DNA from: Elmis aenea
Lineage: Eukaryota; Arthropoda; Insecta; Coleoptera; Elmidae
DNA: 64,000 bases
Assembly: GCA_947652605.1 (NCBI GenBank)
Contig: OX393576.1
Span: forward strand, 47,220,966-47,284,965
Direction of reading: 5' to 3'
Shown here in pieces: positions 1-9,830 of this stretch. Position 1 is the first letter of the stretch; the number at the start of each line of letters is the position of its first letter. The translations under genes were made by a program, and so were the position numbers. The notes under the pieces are model-generated. The model had not been told where the DNA came from, ran no database searches, and was given only the letters and a program-made list of their open reading frames with translations.

Positions 1-2091
1 TCCGCCTTACTTTAGCAATAAAAATTGGCAATATTGAATTACTTCCTTAAAAAAAGAGATAAAAACTTAAAATTTAAATGATAGATACAAATTCATAGTT
101 TCTAAATGCCCATAACATTAAAAATCTATTTTCCGCTCCCGAAGGCGGCAGGTCAAATGTCAAATTTTAACGGAAGACCGTGCCACCTACCAATATACAC
201 CAATAATTATAGCTTATGTAATCAGAGAAAGATCATCTATCTCAAAGTCTTTTAGGCGGCAGTTATTCAGCGGCGGAGTATATTCAAAAATTCTGGCATA
301 AATCTATTGCTGGGCCGATCGGAAGACCGTGCCACCTTCAATAAGTAGAAGATAACTAAAAAAAATTAAAATTTTTCAACCGCGCTTTGGTGAATCCGCG
401 TAAATGGAGACCGCGTAAATAGAGGTATTACTGTATCTCCGAATAGTTCCTCCAAACAAACATATCATCACGTTTACCTTTTTATCAACTCTTACCATTT
501 TTGAGATCCCTGTAGTGACGTGAATAAAATACACAAATAATACGTACTCCTTTTTTATTTATTCAAGTTGTAAAGCATTTTGTACACAGACGTAGCAAAG
601 TGCCTAGATATATTAAAAAAAGATGTTCCTTTTAAAATTTCGTCGACTACTGAACCAAGTCGACCATTCTAGAATAAATATTACATAATCTCTTGACTGT
701 CTGCTACGAACGTACGCCCGTATCTTTCTTTGCTGCAAAATACTTTTACAGTCGAGTACACAGCAAAACTGCAAAAAGGAAATTGGCGAGCGCAAATAGT
801 CAGTTTTTTGATATATTAACATTAAGCGAATGAAAAATAAATTTCGTTTATTATGCGTGTGATTTAAAGCGTATATATTTTGTAACGAGCAGAATTTAAT
901 AATAAAATTCAAAGGGAAAAATAAAATATATTTTATTCCCCAGAGTTGTTCAATTTCATCAAGAATGTGTCTAAGGATTCCGTAGAGAAAATCAACAGAT
1001 ACAATCATGGAATAATCAACGTTGCAACTAAAATTGTTCTGGAGTATCGACCGTTGAGGTAATTACCCCATTACAATAATTAATCTTTCAGATTAAACTT
1101 TAGTTAAGTTCTCTCTGAATAATTGACTTAATTAAGTGGATAATTACTAAAAACTTCGATATAAACGTAAACAAAGAAAACTTCTTTAATAGTTCAGAGT
1201 TTATTGGCGTTTAATAAATTTATATTGTGGATTATGTCACCCTGCAGAATACAGTTAACAGAATTTTGTACCTCCCTATTTTAATTCCTTATTAAAGTAA
1301 AGTTATTGTTTAAATTATGGTCCAGCAGTTTATCAATGATAAAATTTTTGCCATTTACTTATATTGCATTGTGTATAGTATTCTAAAATAATACAGTTTT
1401 GTTCGTTGTCTTATCTACCTGCCTAAATTATCACTAGTTATATTATAATTTTACTAAATAAGTTGTGAAGTATGTTGTCGAAATATCAAAATTTAATGCA
1501 ACTTTTCCTTTGTTTTATGGCGCCAATGAAAAAAATGTGTAACCAACGAAGTAAAGCTAAATCGAACAAAATTGGGTTATTGAACATAAAATATGATGAA
1601 AGGCAATCTTAAACGCGTTTGAGAAAGTGTAATATATGACGACAGAGATGAGAAAATACGTTTTATCAAAAACATAAATGTCAGTTGGTACAAATTAATA
1701 TTAATTTTCGAGCAAACCTACTTTGAATTGTCTTAACATATAAATACATGTTTTAAATCTATTCCAACAACCAAATTCAAAAATATTAATGTGTAATCAA
1801 ACTGCGTTATTAATAAATAGCAAAGCAGTTAAACAAAATAGTAATTATTATTTATTATCAGTGATAATGCAGTAGATATATTTCAAACAACATGCAACTT
1901 TGTTTTAAATTTTTCAGTGTGCTTGGCAATTATTTTGATCAATCGTTTTCAGTTGTACAATATTCGTTGTATTGTTTTGTGATATTATTTGTCATTTCAA
2001 TAAATTTCATCGGTTAAAAATGTAGTGAATTTTAACAATAGTATTTTTGTATACGAGCAATTTTATTTACACATACTCGTACACTCGTATA
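1..2091. other. AT-rich non-coding spacer
   Basis: No gene is visible. The only reading frame of note (613-1008, minus) has ordinary AT-rich spacer composition and no motif I recognise. A 17-bp word, CGGAAGACCGTGCCACC, occurs at 171-187 and again at 320-336, which suggests remains of an old repeat. The rest is A/T-rich with short homopolymer runs. Confidence 0.6.
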
Positions 2092-3110
2092 CAGGGTGTT
2101 GACGGACACTATCGTACATAGGACTTTAACATGCAGAATTAAATAGTGGCAAATATTGGGTCCCCTGATTATCTTACGACAAATATGTAAACATAAAAGT
2201 TGTTTAAAATCAAAAACTACCTAGTATATTTTTAGTTTGGTTAGCATTTCCGCTTCCTTTGAGAAGACTTGAAAAATATCGCAGTAGTCTGGTTTCCTAT
2301 AGTTTTGTATGCATTTTATGTAACTTCTTAAACTGAGGGTTCTTAGAGCAGAATGATCCTCCGGATCAGTATTTCATGCTCAAAGAAGTGCAGTGTTACC
2401 AAAATAAAGAAAAAGGTAAATTTGGAAAACATGCGTTTTTATAATTTTTGTATGGGTAAAACTTAATAACTTTCTCTGCAAGTTGGGACGACACAAAAAA
2501 ATTATTTAAAAGGGTGCATCTCTTAAACCGTTGGAGATATCTGAGTTCCGTTTGTTGCAAAAACTTCTTTAATACCTTGTTATTGTTACAATTGCGTCTT
2601 GATAAAGTACTGACCTATTTATAAAAACAAAAAATAATGCACGGGCTTTCAAAAATTTACGAGGTCACGCCTTAAACTTATTTGGCAGAATTATTAAATC
2701 TCGAAAATAGAAATTTTTCATAGTGTGGTTCGGCCAATCAAAGAAAATATTTTTAAAAAATATCGCCGATTAGATACAAATATGCAAATTATTAAGTGTT
2801 TTCTGCAATCGTCACTAAACTAACTCAATAAGTACCCAAAAGCGGCTGTAATAATCATTTTTACTGCCTAGGCAGTAAAAATCCGCTACGCTCATTGGTT
2901 GAATTTAGAAAAATTGAGCGTGCTTTTGTTCAAAGATACATACTTGACAGGACAATGAGAATCTGACAGATAAAATAAAACTTTATGTATTTGCTTGATT
3001 TTTCGCTATTTCTTTGACAATTGCAGTAACAATCTAATAGGCACTCTGAAATGTACGGATAATTTAATTTAATTTCTGATATTTAAATAAATTATATATT
3101 CTTTAGTTGT
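2092..3110. other. Possible transposon end followed by spacer
   Basis: At 2090 the sequence TA is followed by CAGGGTGTTGACGG, which matches the TA-plus-CAGGGTG termini of several foldback elements elsewhere in this window. I could not find a matching opposite end, so this is probably a truncated element. The stretch contains a perfect 26-bp palindrome at 2857-2882 centred on CCTAGG. No coding region is visible. Confidence 0.3.
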
Positions 3111-3113
3111 TTA

Positions 3114-3260
3114 AGGCCCGATTGCATGAAGTAAAACTAACACTAGTGCTAAAATACGAGGCAACATCAGCGCCAACTATGCTGCGATTTTGCTTAGTTC
3201 TAGGGTTAACGTGATTTAAACCTGAGGTCAATCCTAGGTTTAATTTTTATGCAATCAAGC
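3114..3260. mobile_element. Short MITE with TTA flanks (Harbinger-like)
   Basis: Imperfect inverted ends, AGGCCCGATTGCATGAA on the left and ATGCAATCAAGC on the right, are each bordered by TTA (3111-3113 and 3261-3263). A TTA duplication is typical of PIF/Harbinger elements, but the ends are degraded. A piggyBac-type TTAA reading is also possible because the left flank is TTAA. It has no coding capacity. Confidence 0.42.
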
Positions 3261-3371
3261 TTACGTTATTTACTTATTATTATAAATAAGCTTAATTAAA
3301 AATCACGTCTTTTTTTTATTATTTAAACACAAGCAGTGATTTTTAATTTATGTTAAATTTTATAGCATATA

Positions 3372-4290
3372 CGAGGGGGGACCCAAAAATAACCGGAATT
3401 ATTTTCTGAAGCGCGAGCCCCTTTTAGTTCGAGCTTCTCGTGCTAGGATAATATTCTAGAAACCCTCTTGCATCAGCATGCCTACTGGCGTTGCTGTGTG
3501 TTGCTGCGTTCGGCTTCAGCGAATTTTTTTCGAAGACTCTTTCAATGCGTTTTCCTATTTTGTGATGGCTGATTTACAAGAACTTGCGGCAGTGACATTT
3601 TGTTTCCTGCTATGGAAAATAAAAAGGAAACAATTATTGTTATGCTACAGACAACTTACAAAGAAGTTGCTCGCAAGTTTACAAATGGTTTTTCCGTTTC
3701 AAACAAGGCGAAATGTCGACTGATGATCAACCTCGGGCCGGGCGTCCTTTGACCAACTGAAGAAAATGTGATACGAATTCGTCTAGCCATTTTGGAAGAC
3801 CGTCGTCGGACCATTTATGAACTTGTGACGTTGACTGGAGTGTCGTGGAGTTCCTATCAGCGAATTTTATCGGAAGATTTGGGTATGAAACGAGTTGCAG
3901 CAAAATTTGTGCCTCGCTTGATCACACCTCAACAAAGAGACAATCGCGTGTCGTGCGATGAAGGAGCAGTTGAAGGCTGACCTAACCAGATCCGCCCCCC
4001 CCCCCAAATCATGATCGAAGACGAATCTTAGTGCTATGGTTACAACCCCGAAACGAAGCAGCCAAATTTCACTGCCGAAAGTTCTTGTTAATCAGCCATC
4101 ACAAAATAGGCAGATGCGTTGAAAGAGTCTTCGAAAAAAATTCACTGAAGCCGAACGCAGCAACTCATAACAACACCAGATGACACACTCATTCAGAAGG
4201 GTTTCTAGAATATTCAACTAGCACGAAAAGCATTTACTAATAGAGGCACGCCCTCTAGAACATAATTCCGGTATTTTTGGGTCCCCCTCG
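3372..4290 (+). mobile_element. Mariner-like element with long inverted ends
   Basis: The 919-bp element is bordered by TA at 3370-3371 and 4291-4292, the duplication expected for Tc1/mariner. The outermost ends read CGAGGGGGGACCCAAAAAT and ATTTTTGGGTCCCCCTCG. Unlike ordinary mariners, whose ends are about 30 bp, the two arms stay recognisably complementary for about 235 bp (roughly 3372-3605 against 4058-4290). They therefore include the transposase start region in both orientations. The catalytic half of the gene is missing. It probably formed when the left end was copied in inverted orientation in place of the 3' part. Confidence 0.82.
3565..3980 (+). pseudogene. Mariner transposase N-terminal remnant
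   Basis: The transposase of this family binds the element ends and cuts and pastes the element at TA sites. The start at 3565 gives MADLQELAAV, a mariner-type N-terminus. After one or more frame changes the sequence from 3768 reads on through EDRRRTIYELVTLTGVSWSS, QRILSEDLGMKRVAAKFVPR and LITPQQRDNR, which is the second helix-turn-helix and linker of mariner transposases (SETMAR-like). It stops after CDEGAVEG. The DDE/DDD catalytic domain that normally follows for about 200 residues is absent and is replaced by an inverted copy of the 5' region. The gene is dead, but the family assignment is secure. Confidence 0.85.
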
Positions 4291-4292
4291 TA

Positions 4293-5865
4293 TTTCAATA
4301 GGTTTAGACTTTTGGGCAACCCTTTTAGACTTAATCACTCAAAAAATATTTGCACAACCTTTTAATTTAAGTGAAATAATTCCTCTCAGCTATTTTTTGA
4401 TTATAATAACAATAATAATAAGAAGAAATCTTTATTAAGCTTTGTAGCTAATATTAGATAATTTCCATCCAGCTTATATTTATCAATTTATCTGTACATA
4501 TTCCCCTAAATTATTATATCTTCACATTATTTTTAATATATTTTATGCATAATTTTTGATGTTGTTTATTTAATTTTTAGATGTAATTAATTAAAAATCT
4601 TAAGCCCTTTGTTGTATAAGGCATTCTATTTATTTGTTTTCATTATAATTTCGATAGTGTAAAGTCATTTTTGGCCCTAGTCTGATTTCCGTTTATGTTA
4701 CAGGTTTGTATAGAATTTTTGTTCATGTAACATGAAAAAAAATATTTATTGCCTTATATATAAGAAATAAGAATTAAACGTAACTTAATTAAAAATATAT
4801 CGAATTTATTCTTGCGCCATGTATTCGTGTTAAAAAATATCACGGCAATATGTACCTAAGTTTTTATTTCTACCGCTGATTATAACTGAGATACTCTACA
4901 TTCCCATTAGTAATGAAACACCGTCTACTGTTTAAAATAATGTTTTCACTGGGAGAATGATTTTACCAGGAAAAAGTGTACACTACTATCAAGCGCGTCG
5001 CCGTAAATTATTGCTAGGGCAACCAACTCACTGGACGGGATGACATTGGTTAATGAAGCAGCAAACGCGTTTTAATAGGTAATACAAAATATATTAAACT
5101 TATTAATTGCTGTTCCTGTGCTAACATTAATAAAACGTCCTTAATGCGATATAATCTTCGTAGGAAAAACACGTAATGATAATCTTTGATAAACTGCTTC
5201 AGGTTATTAATGGACATTATTTGTATTAATGTAACAAGATGATTACTAAATTGCACGTTCGGGACCCTCAAAGGAAGCGCAGTCTTCGCGGTAACAATAG
5301 AAGTTTGATTTAAGATACGATACGAAGAAGTTATTAAAGTATTAAAATAATCGTCTGTATTCATAAATTTAGAATATTTGTAAGTAAAGTTTCTTAATAA
5401 GAATTGACAAGTTCATGTTTTAATTATTGATCACGAATGATCGTTACGTGTTACCCTAAATTAAAAGGTATCCAGTTTTACCGGGTTCAAAAAGAAAAAC
5501 TAATAAAAAATAACAAGCTGTTAACTGAACGTCGATAAAAGCATAACTTTCAAAAAGATAATAAAAGGCCCTTTTAATCCAATTTTATGGTTGTCGAATG
5601 TAGACCTGAGCTTATTTTTAGAATCATTAAACTTTTATAACGTCTTTATTAGTTTGGATGCGTATACAGGTGTTATTGTGTTACGTAATGCGGTGTTTAG
5701 TGCTTAAAGAATAATTTAAATTTGAATTGCCTTATAACATTCTTAATTTAATACATAAAGTTTCGACATAACTTGAATAAATGCCAGCTGATTTTATAAA
5801 TACAAACAAAATTTAAGTTGTATTTGTTGATGTGATGCGAATGGTTAAACAAAACTTTCAAATTG
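4293..5865. other. AT-rich non-coding spacer
   Basis: No gene is supported. A 104-codon minus frame at 5050-5364 shows no domain or motif and lies in spacer-like composition. A short AAT/AAC-rich microsatellite is present near 4405-4425. Confidence 0.55.
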
Positions 5866-6045
5866 TATGCATCATGCTAGGACAAAAAAGGATAGAGCAG
5901 GTATCAAATTTTAAATATTTAGGAACGATAATTGCAGAGACAAGGTAAATTGGAAAAAGAGAGGAATAGCCGCAGCAACGAAATTTTATCACACCACTAA
6001 TAAATGCTTGAAAAGAAAGAATAGGATTTCAAAGAACAAGGCTAT
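5866..6045 (+). pseudogene. LINE reverse transcriptase scrap
   Basis: The frame reads GQKRIEQVSNFKYLGTIIAE. This is the conserved strand after the palm domain of non-LTR reverse transcriptases (…FKYLG…). After a frame change it continues as AATKFYHTTNKCLKRK and RISKNK, which is the start of the thumb region. About 60 codons remain, flanked by unrelated repeats, so this is a short decayed piece. It resembles the RTE-like LINE pieces near 15.4-16.6 kb and 43-45.5 kb. Confidence 0.7.
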
Positions 6046-6054
6046 GGATGATCC

Positions 6055-6116
6055 AATGGACTATCAGGATTCTGCGCAGTATCGATATCGCGTTCCATCA
6101 CAGCGTGCCATGGAAC
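6055..6116 (-). repeat. Fragment of the 430-bp dispersed repeat
   Basis: About 60 bp match, in inverted orientation, the end of the repeat at 55246-55690. Both contain GGAACGCGATATYGATACTG followed by CGCAGAATCCTGATAG. Only this edge of the repeat is present here, directly after the LINE scrap. Confidence 0.65.
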
Positions 6117-6845
6117 TTCTTTAAAACATTATAGCGTCACTGATAGGTCTCAGAAAGGGAAACAATTAGTCTAATTTAAACTTCTTTGTAGCTCTTAACG
6201 TTTACGAGATCCCAATAGTGGCCCTTTTATGTGGACCACTTTGCATAATGTCAAAAATGTAAACATGCATACAGACTTACACGTCACTGCCATAAAGGTC
6301 ATAATATGTTCAGGATATCTTAAAATATAAAAATTATTATCAATTTTATTAAGTACAACATTTTTAAATTGTACTTTTACCACAAATTCTTGAAGTAATA
6401 AGGTGAAGTGGGGTAAGTGTAAACAAGGGGTAAGTGGGAACATGGCTTTGTACAAGTTTATGTGAATGTATTTGTGTGCCTGCGCTATCTAGAACGCTGG
6501 TGCGCGGGACGCGACAACTGGGCGACAGGAACTTAAACATTTTTGAACTCTCATCTTAGCAAACGATTTTACGGATTGTTTTTGTAAGTATTGGTTAAAT
6601 ATACTTACTTCATTTTGTAGAACTATATCGTACATCGAAATTTGTAGAATCATTTACGAAAGATATGATTAAAAACGTGGTCCGAAAATAATTTAAAACT
6701 GAAGAGGTATGATTGCACAATATGTAAATAAAGAAGAAATACAGTTTTTTAATTCATTTATTACGATTATTTGGTAATCCACAAACATATTTACATCAAA
6801 ACAAAGTAGTTATACATTTAAAACAAAATAACTAATTTTCATTTA

Positions 6846-7580
6846 TTAATTCATATTATAATTATACGCAATGCCCCGTAAATATTCCATTAAATTAGCC
6901 CTATCGTAATTTACAACTTTAGCCAAAATTCTTCGGTCAGCTTCTTTGTAACGTCTACGTTTATGAGGGCGTTCAAAGCCTGCCACGGCCCTTTCATAGT
7001 CTACGTCATAAATTTTTTGAATTTTACGTAGCCCATTTATGAAAATCCACAAATTTGGGTGACTTATGCTACTGCCAAAGTTCAATTGCAATTTTCGATG
7101 ACAGGCTTCTGCAAAATTATTTGTTCTGTCGCTTCCATTTACTGTTCTTTGGTACACAGACCAAACGTTGGAGGGAAAAATCGGTGGAGCCCTGGTTCTG
7201 TTATTTCTTAGGCGACCTATGTATGTGTTCGTGAACCATTCTAAAATTGGTTCAAATTCATTGGATAAATAATAAAATAATTCTTAAGTTCAGAAATGGC
7301 ATAAACAATATCTTCTTCTGGAACGAAAGCAAGTGAAGTGATCATTTTTGAATCCAAAGCAAATTGCGCATCAGAATTATATCGTGTTAAAAGATTGCAT
7401 GAAGCTAAATGCTTGCGAAGATTTTGGACGAGATGAAAAAAGCAACATTTGAATTATTTTGTTTCAAAAATGCTATAGATCATCTTCAAAAATTGCATTT
7501 CCTAATTTTCTTGGATGCCGTTTGAGATATTTCAAATTTCTTTTCGGATTATTAATGGGCACCAAATTAAGTTACTTTAT
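6846..7580 (-). pseudogene. MULE transposase C-terminal remnant
   Basis: On the minus strand the reading begins near 7580 with a stretch ending RHPRKLGNAIFEDD. It continues through CCFFHLVQNLRKHLA, which is the conserved region around the last MULE catalytic residues, and through SLAFVPEEDIVYA. It then needs one frame change near 7250 before EWFTNTYIGRLRNN. The intact end, from about 7157, reads YQRTVNGSDRTNNFAEACHR and later NYDRANLMEYLRGIAYNYNM, ending at 6846. These are strongly conserved in MULE transposases of insects that also have a FLYWCH domain. The N-terminal half and the first catalytic residues are missing. The gene is inactive. Confidence 0.85.
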
Positions 7581-7604
7581 CAAATTTAAACCTAAACTCT
7601 AGAT

Positions 7605-7848
7605 CAGGGGTCGCAAACTGGCGGCTCGCGGGCCGGATGCGGCCCGCGAAGGCTCTGTATCTGGCCCGCGATTTCAAGTGTGGAATACATTCCGTCGCGT
7701 CACTATCACTACTGTTCTAAAATAACTAAAAAATTGAAAAAAGAGAGGCTGTGACCTAAAAAAAAAAGTCCACACTTGTGAACACGGCCCGCAGTATCAA
7801 TACATTTAATTAACTGACCCGTACCAACATTTGAGTTTGCGACCCCTG
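7605..7848. mobile_element. hAT MITE nested in the MULE
   Basis: This 244-bp non-autonomous element has inverted ends CAGGGGTCGCAAACT and AGTTTGCGACCCCTG. It is flanked by an exact 8-bp duplication, CTCTAGAT (7597-7604 and 7849-7856). The 8-bp duplication and the CAGGGG ends are hallmarks of hAT elements. The sub-terminal GGCCCGCG-rich sequence is typical of this MITE type. It has no coding capacity. Confidence 0.93.
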
Positions 7849-8063
7849 CTCTAGATGTTATTATACGCGAGATTCCCATGTTTAAAATTTTTAAATTATT
7901 TTCGAACCACGTTTCTTAACATGTCTTGCTTAATTTATTCTACAAATTTTGATGTATGATATAGTTCTACAAAATTAAGTAAGTATATTTTTACCAATAT
8001 TTACAAAAACAATCCGTAAAACCGTGTGCTAAGATGAGAAATCAAAAAAAGTTTTAAGTTCCT

Positions 8064-8124
8064 GTCGCCCAGTTGACCGTCGCCCAGTTGGCACGTCGCC
8101 CAGTTGACCGTCGCCCAGTTGACA
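8064..8124. repeat. Tandem 14-16-bp units in the MULE right end
   Basis: Four copies of GTCGCCCAGTTG, with spacers of 2-4 bases, form the outer part of the right inverted end. The left end of the same element has only one copy (near 6511-6526). Confidence 0.85.
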
Positions 8125-8477
8125 GTGTCCGGCTGGTGCGGTGCCCTCCGATGGGCGTTAGTCAGTTGACGCACGACTCTTGTTGAGTGTATGCGTACCT
8201 TTGCGTGCTGCTGAGCTCCGTCCCTTTCATTTAAACGTTAAGTTTAGTGTTTATCTTTATATTAAATTATTATTTTTATTGGGATTAAAATAAAAGGGTA
8301 GTTTCGTAGGCCGTGTGGGTAATTAGACAATAACAAATAAACTGCCGTTATTTTCTCACTTGCCCCATTATAATCATAGACTGGGGTACGTGAAAATATG
8401 TTCCCACTTGCGCCACAAGTAATAAATCCTGGTATTAAATATCTTACATTCACAATTCAGATAGGAGCTAAATAACG

Positions 8478-8754
8478 ACGGTCCGAAGTTATAAAAGAAA
8501 GACAACTAGGGGTAGTCAATACTCGGAAGAGGACATCATAAATGCTATTAGTGAAGTCAAAAGTGGAAAATTAGCACTTCGCACTGCAGCACGCCATTTC
8601 AACATACCAATTTCGACTTTATATGATTATTTAAAGGGCAACAGAAAAGTTAAGAGTTACACACACAAGGAAGAAGTACTGCTTTACCAGAAAAAGATGA
8701 GAAAGCATTAGCTTCTTGCATCGTGTCTATAGAAAAGTGGGGCTTTAAAATGTA
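8478..8754 (+). pseudogene. pogo-type transposase N-terminal remnant
   Basis: The frame starting at 8478 reads VRSYKRKTTRG then EEDIINAISEVKSGKLALRT, AARHFNIPISTLYDYLKG and N. This is the psq-type helix-turn-helix of pogo/Tigger transposases, which binds the element's ends. The codon where the start should be is ACG, so the ATG has been lost. After THK a one-base frame change is needed to follow GRSTALPEKDEKALASCIVS and IEKWGFKM, the beginning of the CENP-B-type second DNA-binding domain, which ends in a stop. The catalytic DDE domain is absent. The identification rests on the conserved RTAARHF…IPISTL…Y core. Confidence 0.85.
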
Positions 8755-9014
8755 AGGAAAGACATGGTTTGTCTCTTAAAAAACCCTTCTTTAAAAAAAA
8801 TTTAAAAAATTTACTCCTAATAGATTATGCCTTCAACGGGATTTTCTTTTACTTGCCTCTTTATTTTTTTGGGTAGAACATACCTACAGTTATATTAGGT
8901 ATCGTTTTCACTTGCCCCTTATAGCGGGGTAAGTGAAACATGAACGCCATATTTTTTTTTTTTTTTCACTAAAGTGTTCAACTTTTTTAAATAAGATTTT
9001 TTTACACTCACAAG

Positions 9015-9704
9015 GGAGGGTCACGATACGTTGTCGTTAGAATTCTATTAAGGCTGTGTTTATTCCATCAAGGACATCAACACTAAATGTTTTCCAGAGT
9101 TATACGTGCCACTGGCCATTTCCTTCGGAAAAATAGGGAAAAAACTGAAAAATTGGTATAAAAAAGGCATTTTTGCGATCGCGTTGGCCATGAAACCGTC
9201 ACAGATAAAATCGAAAATTTTCTATTTACCAATTCGCACATCCTTTGCAAGTAAAAAAGTTTTTGAAAATATCTTAAACGGTTCCGGAGAAAAACGTCAA
9301 AACGAAACCCCTGCATAAGCGCTATGAATTGAGAAGTTGTGGTATATCTGCATAACTATATCTATGCGACGCATAGGCGTTTAACATAGCGAAAACCGCT
9401 TTTACAAAGGTCTCGTTTTTAGCGTTTTTCTCCGGAACAGTTTAAGATTTTTTCAAAAACTTTGCACCTTTTACTTACAAAGGATGCGCGCATTGGTAAA
9501 TAAAAATTTTAAATTTTGTCACTGACATGGCCAACGCGATCGCAAAAATTGCTTTTATTGTTCAACTTTTCAGTGTTTCCCCTATTTTCCCAAAGAAAAT
9601 GGCCAGTGGCACGTATAACTCTGCAAAACATTTAGTTTTGATGTTCTTGATGCAATAAAAACAGCCTTAATCAAATTCTAGCGACAACGTATCGTGACCT
9701 TCCC
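9015..9704. mobile_element. Foldback element, 690 bp, near-complete palindrome
   Basis: The left arm (9015-9345) and right arm (about 9370-9704) are inverted copies of each other over almost their whole length. They begin GGGAGGGTCACGATACGTTG and end CAACGTATCGTGACCTTCCC. The centre lies near 9360. Conserved sub-blocks such as ATACGTGCCACTGGCCATTT and TTTTTGCGATCGCGTTGGCC recur in a second foldback at 26.3-26.7 kb. Short reading frames inside (9083-9318) are open by chance on both strands. No clear target duplication is seen. Confidence 0.8.
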
Positions 9705-9830
9705 TGGTCAGCAACTTTATTGATCTACAAATGAGCCAAAGCAGATCTATATGTAACTCAAATATTACTAAAATTATTATACACTAAAGTCAAACTATAT
9801 TTCCTTTCCAACTTACCCCACTTCACCTTA

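Larger units (their letters stand above)
6505..8131 (-). mobile_element. MULE transposon inside the pogo element
   Basis: An exact 9-bp duplication, GCTGGTGCG, flanks the element at 6496-6504 and 8132-8140. Nine bp is the usual target duplication of Mutator-like elements. The inverted ends extend about 190 bp and begin CGGGACGCGACAACTGGGCG and CGGACACTGTCAACTGGGCG (right end read inward). The right end has extra tandem copies of the CAACTGGGCGAC unit. A MULE transposase remnant lies inside on the minus strand, so family, target duplication and ends agree. Confidence 0.88.
6401..9828 (+). mobile_element. pogo-type DNA transposon carrying nested insertions
   Basis: The ends are inverted: AGGTGAAGTGGGGTAAGTG on the left and CTTACCCCACTTCACCT on the right. 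Each is bordered by TA (6399-6400 and 9829-9830), the duplication made by Tc1/mariner/pogo elements. Sub-terminal copies of GGGGTAAGTG occur inside both ends. The body contains a pogo-type transposase N-terminus (from 8478). It is interrupted by a MULE (6505-8131) and a foldback (9015-9704). Removing both leaves about 1.1 kb, so the DDE domain of the transposase had been deleted. Confidence 0.8.

Noticed and set aside
613..1008. 131-codon minus frame as a host gene
   Set aside because: No motif, no start context and the same composition as spacer.
9083..9318. Overlapping plus and minus frames of 70-77 codons
   Set aside because: Both are inside one arm of a palindromic foldback and match no known protein.
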